64,000 bases of DNA from Gracilibacillus boraciitolerans JCM 21714 (GCF_000521485.1 NZ_BAVS01000012.1:1-64000), one strand, 5' to 3'. Numbered from the stretch's first letter, positions 50,707-61,707 are shown. The notes: generated by a model from the letters alone, not told the origin. Program-made: numbers and translations.

Positions 50707-51627
50707 TTAATTTATAATCATCTCTCTTACTTTGGCCACTTCTTCATCTGGCACAATATAATAGTAAATTCCGTCAATGGTCTCTCCAGATCCCTCCATT
50801 AGATAACTAGTAACATTTTTTCTGGTGCTTCTATAGTTATTTAATAGTGACTTCATATTATCAAAATTAAGACTACTGGCCATATTGTTCCCCATAATAC
50901 CAATTACATCATGTACTTTTGTTACATTTCCAACATTAGCACCTTCATTGATGATCGCTTGTATTACTTTACGTTGTCGTTCGGTTCTGCCGAAATCACC
51001 TTGTGGATCTTGCTTACGCATTCTTACATATGCTAAGGTTTTATTCCCATCCATCTCTACTGGCCCTTTAGTGAACTGGTAATTTCCATCACTCCACTCG
51101 ATTTCATTATCCACAGTAATAGTCCCCCCCAATTCATCTACTAATTCTTTCAAACCTTCCATATTAATACGGACAAAATAATCAAGTTCAACATCCAGAA
51201 AATTTTCGACCGTTTGAACAGCCATATCCGGACCACCAAAAGCATATGCATGATTTATTTTATCTTCCGTACTTCTACCAACAATTAATGTTCGTGTATC
51301 ACGCGGAATACTTATCAATTGCATTTCTTCCTTATTAGGTTTTAAAGATAAAACCATCAAAGCATCAGAACGCCCAGGATCATCTCCACGTTGGTCCACA
51401 CCAAGTAACAATATATTTAAAGGTTTCGCATCTTCCGTTTTTTTCGCTGCTTTTTCAGTATCTATCGATTCAATTGGTTCATGCATTTTTGTATTAAAGG
51501 TGTCTTCTACATTATTTATAATGGATAAAATATACCCTCCAACAACCAGTATTATTACAAATAAAATAATAAGTGGTGTTAATATCCACCATTTTTTAGT
51601 CTTTTTACGCTTTGTTCTTTTTTCCAC
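50707..51627 (-). CDS. LytR-CpsA-Psr family cell-wall glycopolymer ligase
   Basis: 306-residue membrane-anchored enzyme that attaches teichoic acid or similar polymers to peptidoglycan. A basic N-terminus and one membrane span (about residues 13-33) precede the LCP domain: LNILLLGVDQRGDDPGRSDA, SIPRDTRTLIVG, KINHAYAFGGPDMAVQTVEN and YVRMRKQDPQGDFGRTERQR, including the arginines that bind the pyrophosphate. A C7 run (51124-51130) gives VDELGGTITVDN, one residue longer than the usual ELGGITV register. The frame is otherwise intact. TagU/TagT-type; the particular polymer is not known. Confidence 0.92.
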   Translation of the reverse strand: MEKRTKRKKTKKWWILTPLIILFVIILVVGGYILSIINNVEDTFNTKMHEPIESIDTEKAAKKTEDAKPLNILLLGVDQRGDDPGRSDALMVLSLKPNKEEMQLISIPRDTRTLIVGRSTEDKINHAYAFGGPDMAVQTVENFLDVELDYFVRINMEGLKELVDELGGTITVDNEIEWSDGNYQFTKGPVEMDGNKTLAYVRMRKQDPQGDFGRTERQRKVIQAIINEGANVGNVTKVHDVIGIMGNNMASSLNFDNMKSLLNNYRSTRKNVTSYLMEGSGETIDGIYYYIVPDEEVAKVREMIIN

Positions 51628-51912
51628 TTTTCCATCATCATCCTAACTTTATATACTATATTATTTTTTATCATTATAGCACACAATTATAATCGAAAGT
51701 AAACTCACTTTAGAATAATTTAACAATTAATAATATTACTTTTTGTTTTCGATTGTATAATCTATTAATCTATTAACTAATGAAGATACTAAACACATCA
51801 TAATGAAACTCCATGCTTTTTTAGTGATATTAATTATCAATTACTTGCATTTATTTTTTAAAAGGTTGATAATAATTAAGATGATTTTTCAATTTGAAAG
51901 GAATGTATCAAA
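51628..51912. other. Divergent intergenic region
   Basis: 285 bp of very AT-rich DNA between the LCP and hemolysin III genes. Promoters are expected for both, but I could not choose among many AT-rich candidates; no hairpin or repeat seen. Confidence 0.4.
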
Positions 51913-52559
51913 ATGGGTTCAACTCATGAATTTTCTGTAAAAGAAGAAGTTGCCAACTCTGTTACGCACGGGATCGGAATGCTATTAAGCATTGCTGGTT
52001 TGGTTATTTTGATTGTTTATTCCACTTTATATGGCACAGTTTGGCATATTGTAAGCTTTACATTATTCGGTGGTACAATGGTTTTACTTTATACGTCCTC
52101 TACTTTATTACATAGTCTTCCGAAAGGTCGAGCAAAAACGTTTTTGAAATATTAGATCATTCCTCGATCTATTTCTTTATCGCTGGTAGCTATACGCCCT
52201 TCTTATTTGTAGTGATACAAGGGGCACAGGGCTGGACATATTTCGGTATTATATGGGGCTTAGCTATTGGTGGTACTATATTCAAAGCTTTTTTTGTTAA
52301 AAAATTCTTATTTTTTTCTACCATTCTGTACATAGTAATGGGATGGTTAATTGTATTAAATTGGAATGCCCTAGTCGAAAACTTACATCCTAATGGTGTC
52401 ATGCTTCTAGTTATAGGAGGTTTATTATACACATTTGGTGCTGTATTTTATGTTTGGCGAGGCTTCAAGTATCACCACGCATTATGGCATTTATTTGTAT
52501 TAGCAGGAACAATCGTTCACTTTTTTTGTGTTTTACTTTATGTATTACCGGTAAATTAA
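51913..52559 (+). CDS. Hemolysin III / PAQR-like membrane protein (frameshifted as read)
   Basis: Seven-helix membrane protein of the HlyIII/YqfA family, related to eukaryotic adiponectin receptors. Conserved histidines that bind zinc in the family are present: SVTHGIGM near the N-terminus, STLLHSLP after helix 2, and HALWHLFVLAGTIVHFF at the end. The frame is lost at 52147-52149, where one A is missing; restoring it gives TFLEILDHSSIYFFIAGSYT. The ribosome site AAAGGAATG precedes the ATG. Despite the name, membrane homeostasis is the more likely role. Full length about 216 residues. Confidence 0.87.
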
Positions 52560-52665
52560 GTTTGACTATAATTCTTTCATTTTTTTAAAAATATCCAGAT
52601 ACTGAGACATATCCTATTTACAATTATGATATAAGATCCTTAGCCTCATGTTTTGTAGACTTAAT

Positions 52666-52708
52666 AAAAGCAGGAAAAACTTATTAACATAGGCTTTTCC
52701 TGCTTTTT
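52666..52708. terminator. Bidirectional terminator between hemolysin III and GH3 genes
   Basis: Inverted repeat AAAAGCAGGAAAA / TTTTCCTGCTTTT with T runs both ways. Confidence 0.88.
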
Positions 52709-52725
52709 ATAACTTTACTTGCAAG

Positions 52726-54996
52726 TTAAATCTGATTTAGCTCATTAATTAATTGTTCAAGCATCTCATTCGTAAAAGCGCCCATACTAAAATTCACCAT
52801 AGCTCGAAGTGGCATGTTTTGCATCATGGCTACCATCATTTCTGAAGCATCATCTTGACCTTCTGAAGAATTCATATCGGCAAATGGGTTATTTTTAGCC
52901 AATAACTCTCTTGCAACAGGTGCTAGAGTTGGATTGCTCAGAAGATCTCCAACTAACGTATTGCGATTTACAATAAAAGGAAGTGTCACTGTACTCGTGA
53001 CTTTTACTCTTTCTTTTAATAAAATCTCTTGTGAAGAAGATCCTATCAAAATATCAAAATCCCCCCCTGTTTCGACATGCCAATCTGCTAGATCAACATT
53101 ATAATAAGCAAACGAACGTTTATCTAATGTAAAATGAACCGTTTTTTCCTCTCCAGCTTCTAAATATACTTTTTCAAACCCTTTTAACTCTTTTTCAGGT
53201 CGGTTCACTGAGCTTTCGACATCTTTTACATATAATTGTACTACTTCTTTACCAGCCATATCTCCCGTATTTCTCACCTTTACTGATACTTCTAATATGT
53301 CTTCGTCCGTTATTTCTTTTTTACTAATGGTTAAATTACTATACTTAAAGTTTGTATAACTTAATCCATATCCAAAAGGAAATAAAGGTTTCACTTCTTT
53401 GCTATCATAATAGCGATAACCAACAAACACACCTTCTTTATATTCAACTTTATCTCTTTCACCTGGGAAATTTAAGAAAGAAGGATTATCGCTTAATTTT
53501 TCAGGGAAGGATTCTGCAAGACGTCCACTTGGGTTTACTTTTCCAAATAGAACATCTGCAATAGCACCACCAAATGCTTGTCCCCCCTAGGTAACTTTCC
53601 ACTACTGCTTTAACATTTTCCAACCATGGCATTTCAATTGGCGCGCATTGCTTAATACGACAATGGTGTTCGGTTGCATCTCTGCAACAGCTTCAATTAA
53701 TAATCGATGGTTTTCTGGAATTTGTAAATGGTCACGATCATATCCTTCTGATTCAAATCGATCTGGTAAGCCCGCAAAAACAACTGCGACTTCAGCATTT
53801 TTTGCTGCTTGTTGTGCTTTCATAATTTTTTGATCATCCACCATATCTGTAGCTAGATCATAACCTGCTTCATACGTAATATTGGAGCTGTATGCCTTCA
53901 TCTCGTCTAATATACGATCAACCTTCGTTGGATTAATATGTGAACTGCCTCCCCCCCCTTGGATACGAGGTTTCTCCGCAAATGATCCAATAACTACTAT
54001 ATTAGTATCCGGTGATAAAGGTAATACTTTTTGCTCATTTTTTAATAAAACCATACCATCTGCAGCAACTTTCCTAGCAAATTGATGGTGTGCATTCTTA
54101 TCATAGGTTGCATTTTGTTTTCTATTTGAAATGGCTTTATCAACAATATTTAATATCCGTTCTACGGCTATATTTAGTGTTTCCTCTTTTAATTCACCTT
54201 TTTTGACTGCTTCGATAATCTTTATATCATTGACACCATTACTTGATGGCATTTCTAATTCAAGTCCAGCTTTTAGCCCATCAACGCGCTCATTCACTGC
54301 TCCCCAATCGGAAACCACAAATCCTTCAAATCTCCAATCATCGCGTAAAACCTCTGTTAATAACTTATGATTTTCTGAGGCATAGTCTCCGTTCACTTTA
54401 TTATACGCACACATCACGGTCCATGGTTTCCCTTTTTTGACAGCTTGTTCAAAACTGGCTAAGTATATTTCTCGCAAAGTACGTTCATCAATCACAGCAT
54501 CTGTTGACATTCGACGATACTCTTGATTATTAGCTGCAAAGTGTTTAAGTGAAGTTCCGATACCCTGACTCTGCACCCCGGTTATATGGTTCGCTGCCAT
54601 CTCTGAAGATAAAAAAGGATCTTCAGAGAAGTATTCAAAATTGCGTCCACACAGTGGAGATCGTTTGATATTAGCACCCGGCCCTAGCAATACCGCCACT
54701 TCTTCTGCTTGCGCTTCTTCTCCTAGAGCCACTCCAACTTGTCGGACTAATTCCTTATCCCAGGTACTAGCAAGACCTACAGCTGACGGAAAACAAGTTG
54801 CAGGAACGCTATCATAAATACCCAAATGATCAGCACCCTCTGCCTGTTTCCGTAATCCATGTGGACCATCTGTTACCATTACAGATGGAATATCTAGTCG
54901 TTCAATTCCTTTTAAATGCCAGAAATCCAGTCCAGAACATAATCCAGCTTTCTCTTCTAGTGTCATCTCTTTCATTTTTTTTACATATCCTTGCAT
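52726..54996 (-). CDS. Glycoside hydrolase family 3 beta-glucosidase (frame broken as read)
   Basis: About 756-residue cytoplasmic GH3 enzyme. Domain 1: [32 protein letters not shown], and the nucleophile Asp in [14 protein letters not shown]. Domain 2: [16 protein letters not shown], whose G8 run (53951-53958) makes four glycines where the family has three. The frame is lost by a missing G near 53645 (should read [20 protein letters not shown]) and again at the C run 53582-53587 (six; five gives [20 protein letters not shown]). The C-terminal fibronectin III-like domain carries [15 protein letters not shown] with a further G7 (53061-53067). Probably hydrolyses imported beta-glucosides. Confidence 0.88.
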
Positions 54997-55097
54997 TATT
55001 TACCTCCTTTAATTGTTACCGCTTACTTTATTATAAACGATTTTCTCCTGCCTTTATGGTAAAATATTAATATTTTTGTAATTATTTTTACACAAAA

Positions 55098-55128
55098 AAA
55101 GAAATGAACAAAATCATTCATTCCTTTT
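55098..55128 (-). terminator. Intrinsic terminator of the hypothetical gene at 55127
   Basis: Inverted repeat AAAGAAATGA / TCATTCCTTT followed by seven T on the minus strand. Confidence 0.65.
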
Positions 55129-55498
55129 ATGCTTCTTTTTTTAATACTCCCATTCCTATTAGGATAACTTTAGAGTCATTACTTAGGTACTCAATTGCTT
55201 CTTTTTCTATAAAAAGATTCGGTTTTTCTCTCACAATTAATTTTATCCCTCTGACATCAAACTCTTCTGCATATTTATTAACCGCTCTAATTGTCGCAAG
55301 TTCTCTCTTGTCTAGATTTCGATAACCAGCTTCTCGACGTTTAATCATAAACTCTAAAATTCCTCTGGCATTGTGACTTAACAAATGTTTTTTCTGATTT
55401 AGCAGGTCTAAATTTTCTTCTATGTACTTTCGAGCAGTCACTAGATCTAAATGTTCCGTATAATGGTTGATACTTTTTACCAGTTCACTAAATTGCAC
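55127..55498 (-). CDS. Hypothetical protein
   Basis: 123-residue soluble, helical, charged protein of unknown function. The GTG at 55498 is chosen because GGGAGG lies about seven bases before it; the longer TTG frame would contain the ribosome site. Features: N-terminal helix QFSELVKSINHYTEHLDLVT, ARKYIEENLDLLNQ, a middle KRREAGYRNLDKREL and a C-terminal beta-like segment KVILIGMGVL. I do not recognise a family. Monocistronic with its own terminator. Confidence 0.6.
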   Translation of the reverse strand: MQFSELVKSINHYTEHLDLVTARKYIEENLDLLNQKKHLLSHNARGILEFMIKRREAGYRNLDKRELATIRAVNKYAEEFDVRGIKLIVREKPNLFIEKEAIEYLSNDSKVILIGMGVLKKEA

Positions 55499-55607
55499 GG
55501 TTAATCCTCCCAAATTTTTCGTTCATATTGATAGGTATTATTTCATATTCAATATATCATAATTAGGTTTATATTACTATATTTTTTGTCTTAATTTGTC
55601 GAACTAT

Positions 55608-55925
55608 TCAATCTAGTACTTTCAAACCAATAACAGCTATAATAATCAATGATAAAAAAAATATTCTTTTTGCATTTTTAGGCTCATTATAAATCATGAT
55701 TCCGATAAGTGCACCCCCCCCTGCTGCACCAATTCCAGTCCAAATCGCATACGCTAAGCTCATAGGTAATGTCTCTAATGCGACAGCTAAGCAAATAAAA
55801 CTTACAGCAAAACTAGCAATCATTAATAGCAACGATTCTTTTGTTTTAGTATGATGCCATTGATTCATCATCATCACGGCAAACATTTCAAATAATCCAG
55901 CTACAACTAATATGATCCATTCCAT
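55608..55925 (-). CDS. ykkD: Small multidrug resistance family guanidinium exporter subunit (YkkD-like)
   Basis: 105-residue four-helix membrane protein of the SMR family. The essential Glu is in VVAGLFEMFAVMMMN and the helix-packing glycines in helix 3. It is the second gene of a pair: its ATG follows directly on the TAA of the ykkC-like gene, whose last codons supply GGAGGAG. Paired SMR proteins act as heterodimers, and control by a guanidine-I riboswitch makes guanidinium the substrate. A C8 run (55714-55721) gives GAAGGGALIG, one glycine more than five bases would encode, in the middle of helix 3. Confidence 0.9.
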   Translation of the reverse strand: MEWIILVVAGLFEMFAVMMMNQWHHTKTKESLLLMIASFAVSFICLAVALETLPMSLAYAIWTGIGAAGGGALIGIMIYNEPKNAKRIFFLSLIIIAVIGLKVLD

Positions 55926-56258
55926 TTATGCTGTCTCCTCCTTTTGATCACTTGATAACTTCAATCCGATGACACCGATTAACAAAAGGAAAATCAGCGC
56001 AACTTTTATAAAACTGATCTCTTCATGAAAGAAAAGGACACCAGTAATAACTGTACCAGTGGTTCCAAGTCCAACAAAGACTGCATAGACCGTTCCTACA
56101 GCAATTTTATTTCCAGCCATGATAAGAAAATAGAAACTAATAAAAATGGCCAGTATTGTTCCTATCCATTCAAGCGATTGGTCTGCATGCTTTAAACCGA
56201 TCACCCATAACACTTCAAAAACTGCAGCCACTACAATTTTAATCCATTGATTTAACAC
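55926..56258 (-). CDS. ykkC: Small multidrug resistance family guanidinium exporter subunit (YkkC-like)
   Basis: 110-residue four-helix SMR protein. The essential Glu is in AAVFEVLWVIGLKHADQS, and helix 3 has TVYAVFVGLGTTGTVITGVL. The start is GTG after AAGGAGG with a seven-base gap. It is the first gene of the pair with the YkkD-like gene; a guanidine-I riboswitch ends about 230 bases upstream. Together they should export guanidinium in exchange for protons. The frame is intact. Confidence 0.92.
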   Translation of the reverse strand: MLNQWIKIVVAAVFEVLWVIGLKHADQSLEWIGTILAIFISFYFLIMAGNKIAVGTVYAVFVGLGTTGTVITGVLFFHEEISFIKVALIFLLLIGVIGLKLSSDQKEETA

Positions 56259-56494
56259 AACGATTCCTCCTTCATATCATTTTTTACAATATAATAGGTA
56301 AAAATAACTTCATTCGCTTCATTTTTTAAGTTAATTATTGAACTAACATATTTTACAACTTAATCTACAATTCCCATCAACAATATTACCTAATTGGAAA
56401 AAATATTTAATAATGTTGAATTGCAGATCTAAATACTATTGAATATACTTCAGGGTTAACATTTACGTTTCATAAGAAAATTAGCTTCTAAAAT
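56259..56494. other. Leader region between the riboswitch and ykkC
   Basis: About 235 bp of AT-rich leader downstream of the riboswitch terminator. I see no further gene or hairpin of note; it is unusually long for a riboswitch-to-gene distance. Confidence 0.4.
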
Positions 56495-56622
56495 GATAAA
56501 AAGCCTAAGAGAAATTGTACTCTCCCAGGCTTTTATCCTTCCGTGTCACAGTCAAACTGTGTGTTTTCTCTTGGACCAGACCAATTTAATAATTGCGGAA
56601 CCCTAGAAAACCGTTAATTATT
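56495..56622 (-). promoter_or_regulatory. Guanidine-I (ykkC) riboswitch with terminator
   Basis: On the minus strand the aptamer hallmarks appear in order: CTAGGGTTCCGCA, GGTCTGGTCCAAGAGAA, GACACGGAAGGATAAAAGCC and GGGAGA. The 3' part overlaps a terminator (AAAAGCCTGGGAGA / TCTCTTAGGCTTTTT, about 56500-56535), so ligand binding should prevent termination. A possible promoter TTTCAC-17-TATAGT lies just upstream (56650-56680). It controls the SMR exporter pair. Confidence 0.95.
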
Positions 56623-56768
56623 TATGTTTTTATTTCTTCTATTTCTACTATACCAGATTATGCTTCCTTGTGAAATTAATAGTACACTGACCAGTAGTCA
56701 ATAGTCATTATAGCTTTATCTTAACATTAAACATTGATAATACTAGTGAAAAAATCACTAGATTAACT

Positions 56769-58249
56769 CTATTTATCTATATTTATTTTCCATTTCCGTT
56801 CCTGATACCATTGCCGATAGAAATGAGCAAATTCTACTGGAACATCCTTAATGATGTCAATATGCACAGGGGGGGTTGAGCGATTCATCATTTGAATAGT
56901 AGTTACATTAAATAACTTTTGCAAAGAGATTGAGAGGTCGCAATTTCTATTACTCTCTGTCTTCTCGTAACAAACATTTGAGTAGTTAGTCCACCTTGCC
57001 ACCACTGAACCTGATCGTTATCAATCATATATTTGGTTTGTTTATAATCCAAGACACGCTGAATGATGATAACTCCTAACAATACTAGTGAATATATCCA
57101 CCATGCTACATTTATATCAAAAGGCGTTGGTTTAAAATAAAATAATAGCCCTGTTGCTATTACCCATAGATAACTAAGTCGCAATAATTTAATAAATAAA
57201 GTTCTTTTAGGCAAACGTGTCATAGAATGGTTTAATTTATATTCCGGTAATAATTGTTCAACTAACGCGTATGCTTCATGAACAGGTAAAAAGGGGTAAA
57301 GTGAATTAATGCTAACATTACCATCATTAGCATTTGGACTAGCTGTACTTATTAATGTTACTTCTACCAAGCCAAACACCCTTTTCATAAACGGTTGCCT
57401 CAGTTGTAAACCTTGTATTTTTCGTTTTTCAATCGCAAAGTTACTTTGATCTACTATTCCTCTATCTATAAAGATATATCGTTCATTCGAAGAGATTCTG
57501 TACTTCCCGAATCTGGTAAAAGTTCTTACTATTCCAAATGAAACAGCGATAATTACAGCTGCAATACTTAATATAGCGATCAACCAATTACTTTGCGAAA
57601 AAAAGGACCAGAACCCTTTAAACTGTGGTAAAAAAGGTTCAACATAATCATATAAACCTGCCATTATCGGAATAATAGCCAAAAAACTCAAAGATGTAAA
57701 ACTAGCTTTCCATAAATCACGACTAGTTGGTTCAAAATGAATTGTCTTAACATCCTTTTCTTTCTTTTGCTCTAAAGCAAGTATTTGTTCCGATGTATCT
57801 TCATAGGTCTCTTTCTCCTCCACCTCAAGGAGATTTATTAGAAAGGACGCATGATCCTTAGTCACTACTTCGAACTTAATTGTATCATCTTCCCCCCCAT
57901 CCATAGCTGTCTCAAGAGTAAGAGACGTTAAACGGAATACTCTATGGAAAAGGTTTGTTTGCCTCGTGATATTTTGAATTTTAGAGAAAGGAATCGTACT
58001 AACACGTTTTACAAATACTCCTTTTTTAAAATGAAAGGATTGTTTGTCCCATTCATAAGTTTCCTTCCACCAACTTACTAATATGTATAGAAAACGCAAG
58101 ATAATAAAAGCAATGAAGACATATCGACCATATTTATATAGCCAAAAGTCAGAACCTCCTTTTATTACAAATATAAAGATAGCAAAAAGCAAACTGTTTT
58201 TTGCTAGCTGATAGATTCGGTAAAGTGTGGTTAATGGATGATACCTCAT
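56769..58249 (-). CDS. ydbT: YdbT-like bacterial PH-domain membrane protein (frameshifted as read)
   Basis: About 493-residue membrane protein with three bPH_2 domains and several membrane spans, as in B. subtilis YdbT. Segments: KRVSTIPFSKIQNITRQTNL (first PH domain), IEKRKIQGLQLRQPFMKRVF (second), and TRRQRVIEIATSQSL (third). The frame is lost near 56923, where one T is missing; restoring it gives SQSLLQKLFNVTTIQMMNRS and the ending at 56769. G/C runs of seven lie at 57892-57898 (MDGGEDD) and 56869-56875 (RSTPPVHID). The ATG overlaps the restored ydbS stop by one base. Confidence 0.8.
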
Positions 58250-58735
58250 TATTCATCCACTTCCTTTAATTTTGCTAGAATTGCAATTTTTTCTCTTACT
58301 TCTAAAGCAATAGGTTCATCTAAGGCTGGTATCTCGTGTGAAGAACCCATCGTCTCTACTCTTAAAGAACGTATATGATAACCCTTCATAATTGGACCCT
58401 GACTCGTTGATACAGATTGTATTTTGGTGAGGGGGGGTTACCCACTGTTTTTTAAAAATGCCATAAGTGAGTTGCAAATAGTCCTCATCAATCTGATATC
58501 GCCAACTTTTGTATAAATATTTTGGTTCTATGAATGCCCAGATCGTCCCAATAATCGTAAACACCAATAGACCATATAGTATCCATTCCATCCAATTTGG
58601 CCATTTAAAATAAGCATCCACTCCAAATATGACTCCTAATACGATAAAACCAATTATATTACCAATCGTATCGGAAATCATTCTTACCTTTGGCATATTA
58701 GCAGATAATTTGTGTTCTAATAGTGGTTGATTCAT
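58249..58735 (-). CDS. ydbS: YdbS-like PH-domain membrane protein (frameshifted as read)
   Basis: About 160-residue partner of YdbT: two membrane spans (residues about 23-65) then one bPH_2 domain. The frame is lost at the run 58431-58437 of seven. A length of six there (or three) gives WVTPLTKIQSVSTSQGPIMK, then RSLRVETMGSSHEIPALDEP and KLKEVDE with a stop at 58249 that overlaps the ydbT start (TAATG). As read it stops at 58316. The two genes form the usual ydbST unit. Role unknown; these proteins affect membrane-stress sensitivity in B. subtilis. Confidence 0.8.
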
Positions 58736-58858
58736 CTACAGCATCCTTTTTCACTTCATAATATCATACTGTCAGACTAAGGGAAATAATTACTTTTTAA
58801 TAAATTTCTAGGATTATTCATTTGATAATCGCAGTACAAGTCGTAGAAGACAATAAAT

Positions 58859-58880
58859 AAACCGGGCAAAGGCCCGGTTT
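58859..58880 (-). terminator. Intrinsic terminator of the choice-of-anchor I gene
   Basis: Inverted repeat AAACCGGGC / GCCCGGTTT immediately after the stop, A/T runs flanking. Confidence 0.85.
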
Positions 58881-58882
58881 AT

Positions 58883-61603
58883 TTATTCATTAGTAAATTT
58901 CTTATGTTTTCTCACTGCAACTAACACTATTCCTACTATTATAAGCAGTCCACCAATTAAGAGAACCGTATACATATTTGTTGCAGTTTCCGGTAAAGTT
59001 TTATTTGTTTGTTCATTTTGTTGCGCGCCATCGTTATTTTCTTCTTTCGGTGAAGCTGTGGTAGTATCTTTTTCAACTGGAGAAGGATCTGGGTTGTCAT
59101 TGTTACCTTCCTTATCCTCTTCTGCTAAATCTCCTGGTTCAAATACTGTAAAAATACTAAAGTGATCTGTTTCTGCAACAAGCCATTCACCTGCTATCTC
59201 GCCACCTACCATATTCCACTGTTTTGCATCATTATTCCAATTATAGATTTTTAAGGCCTCTTGTTGCTGATCTACTTTAAGTGAGAGTGTAACAGGTGTT
59301 TCAAAAGACCGGATGAATTGATTTGCTTGAACAAATTCGAAACGATAAATATCGGAATGTGCAAACTCAGCTTTATCTACTTCATTTTCATCTAGCTTAT
59401 CGATTATTAATGTTAAATCGTCATCTACAGAAAAGGATTTCAAATCAAATGCGAGATGCACTTTTGCTTTTTGAACTTTGATGGTGACATTTTTATCTTT
59501 TAATAGCTGTAATTGTTCCGCTGAAAAGATAATTTTATTTATTGATTCGCTACCTTCAGGGATAGTTAAAATTAATTCTGACATCTCATCTAAGTAGGAT
59601 AAATCCGTTTGAATGATTAGTTCATCACCCTTTTGTTGTAATTCTTCTCTTATACTATTTGACAATCTTTTTACATGAACAACATAGTTTGAAATAGATC
59701 CGTCCTCTGCCACTGCTTCAATGTTAACTTTATTATCACCTACATCAAGAGCAACACTACTATCTGGATCGTTCCCATTAATATGCACTTTTGTACCAGG
59801 GGACTTTGTCTCAGACGAAAAATGAATTTGATCTACATGGTTAGCAACTTCCATTTGATATTCAAATCGGTCAGATGAAAAACCAGGACTTAATTTACCA
59901 TTATCAACTGTTAAATCACCAATTCTAGAATCTGATGACAATCCTAATTCATAGGCTGCAATTGTACCACTTACTTCATGCGCTGCTAATAGGATCGACT
60001 TACCTGTCGGACTCTGATCAGCTGAGATAAACGTCAAACCTTCTGGTGCCACATCACCACTAGCTGATGTAACTTCTTCATCTATGCCATTAAATATCCG
60101 TGAAGAAAAATAATTGTCAAATTGTGGTGAAGTAGGATCAGTTAAATCATAGACCATGATACCGCCTTGACGTTCTAAACCAACAAAAGCATAGTTCGTC
60201 CCATTTATTTCTCCAGTTATCACACTTTCAGGTTCCACACCTTTGTCATCGCTTCTTGATTCAAAGACATCCTCATCATTATTACTATGGAAATAATCTG
60301 GTTGAAAAGCTGCTATTTTTTCTTCAAAATCAGACCCACTGTCATATACTAATTCCAGTGAATTAGCGTCCCAAATAGAGAACGAGCGACCTCCAAATCC
60401 ATATATTGCTTCATATTTTCCTTCTTCATTTACAGGATGTGAAATGGAAGTTTTTAATCTACTTAATTGTTTTTTATCAAACAGACCATTATCGACTAAT
60501 TGATCTAATTCTTCTTGTGTATAACCTTCATAGAGATCTGCATTAAGCTGATAATCATCAACTAAATCTTCTACTCTTACTTCTTCAGAGAAACCATCCC
60601 AATCTTGAGTATCTCCTTCATTTGCTGTTAAGATATAGGTTTTGCCATTGATATCTATAATATCCATTCCATCTGGCTGATAAATGGAGAGTACAGGCCA
60701 ATTGCGAATATTGATTGCATCATCTTTGTCCGAAGCGTCTAATTTGTTAGGGGATATAGAAAAGTCTTTATACCCTAAACTTTTCACTGTAAGGAATTGA
60801 CCAGAAGCAATGTCAAGTTTAGCAATGGCATTCGCTTCCTGTAAAACCACATAACCATATTGACTGGCATCATCTATAACGATATATTCTGGCTCTAAGT
60901 CTTCCGCATGTGAACTCCCCGGATGTACTTTTCGAACACCTTCTTCTACTACTTCATCAGTAAATCTTGCAGTTTTAGCAGATAATTTCTCACCTTTTTC
61001 AATTCCATTCGAAATATCTATAATGGTTACCGAACCTTCTGGATTTATCGAATAATCCTCACTTGGTTCACCTTCATTCGCTACTAATACTTTATTACCA
61101 TTTGGTGTAATCGTCACCATATCTGGTAAAGCTCCAACTTCAACTGATGTTAACACTTCACCATCAGTAGACAGAAAAACAATATGACCATTCTCGATTT
61201 TATTTTCTGCTGGTACTGACACGGCAATAAATCTACTTTCGGGATCAATTGTCACACTCGTTAAATCTCCCGCATTGATACCAAAATCACTGAGTTTAAT
61301 TTTCTTCACTAAGGGAATATCTGTATCGCCATTCTTTAATACAGACAAATCTATAATGTCTAAAGTTTTATCAGATCCATTTACAGAGTAGGCATAATAT
61401 GTATTGGGATCATATGTAACTATTTCCGTTCCTCCATCATTGATTGGAGCTTTACTTGCATAACGTCCTAACCATGTGATGGCTAAAGATTGATCATTCT
61501 CAGAGTAATAGGTTAATTCTTCTGCAGCTGTTATTGCTGGTGAAAATGTTGATAACATAAGAAGAAATGACAAAGATAGTACGATAATCACAGAATTCTT
61601 CAT
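58883..61603 (-). CDS. LPXTG-anchored surface protein with a choice-of-anchor I beta-propeller domain
   Basis: 906-residue secreted wall protein. Signal peptide residues 1-27 (ends ITAAEE). Residues about 40-555 are a beta-propeller of the choice-of-anchor I type (YSVNGSDKTLDIIDLSVL, QPDGMDIIDINGKTYILTAN, GGRSFSIWDANSLELVYDSG). A cadherin-like beta-sandwich follows (DLTVDNGKLSPGFSSDRFEY), then a further beta region, an acidic Pro/Asn linker, and the sorting signal LPETATN with a hydrophobic stretch and RKHKK tail. Proteins of this kind often have phosphatase or esterase-like neighbours, but activity is not evident. No sortase is in the window. The frame is intact. Confidence 0.88.
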   Translation of the reverse strand: MKNSVIIVLSLSFLLMLSTFSPAITAAEELTYYSENDQSLAITWLGRYASKAPINDGGTEIVTYDPNTYYAYSVNGSDKTLDIIDLSVLKNGDTDIPLVKKIKLSDFGINAGDLTSVTIDPESRFIAVSVPAENKIENGHIVFLSTDGEVLTSVEVGALPDMVTITPNGNKVLVANEGEPSEDYSINPEGSVTIIDISNGIEKGEKLSAKTARFTDEVVEEGVRKVHPGSSHAEDLEPEYIVIDDASQYGYVVLQEANAIAKLDIASGQFLTVKSLGYKDFSISPNKLDASDKDDAINIRNWPVLSIYQPDGMDIIDINGKTYILTANEGDTQDWDGFSEEVRVEDLVDDYQLNADLYEGYTQEELDQLVDNGLFDKKQLSRLKTSISHPVNEEGKYEAIYGFGGRSFSIWDANSLELVYDSGSDFEEKIAAFQPDYFHSNNDEDVFESRSDDKGVEPESVITGEINGTNYAFVGLERQGGIMVYDLTDPTSPQFDNYFSSRIFNGIDEEVTSASGDVAPEGLTFISADQSPTGKSILLAAHEVSGTIAAYELGLSSDSRIGDLTVDNGKLSPGFSSDRFEYQMEVANHVDQIHFSSETKSPGTKVHINGNDPDSSVALDVGDNKVNIEAVAEDGSISNYVVHVKRLSNSIREELQQKGDELIIQTDLSYLDEMSELILTIPEGSESINKIIFSAEQLQLLKDKNVTIKVQKAKVHLAFDLKSFSVDDDLTLIIDKLDENEVDKAEFAHSDIYRFEFVQANQFIRSFETPVTLSLKVDQQQEALKIYNWNNDAKQWNMVGGEIAGEWLVAETDHFSIFTVFEPGDLAEEDKEGNNDNPDPSPVEKDTTTASPKEENNDGAQQNEQTNKTLPETATNMYTVLLIGGLLIIVGIVLVAVRKHKKFTNE

Positions 61604-61707
61604 TTTTCCTCTCCTTTTTCAATATTCATCTATTATTCTATATGTGTTTTATGAAGATAACTTGTCTTTAATGTTAATTATTTGTAAAGTGAACTTATGA
61701 AAAATAA

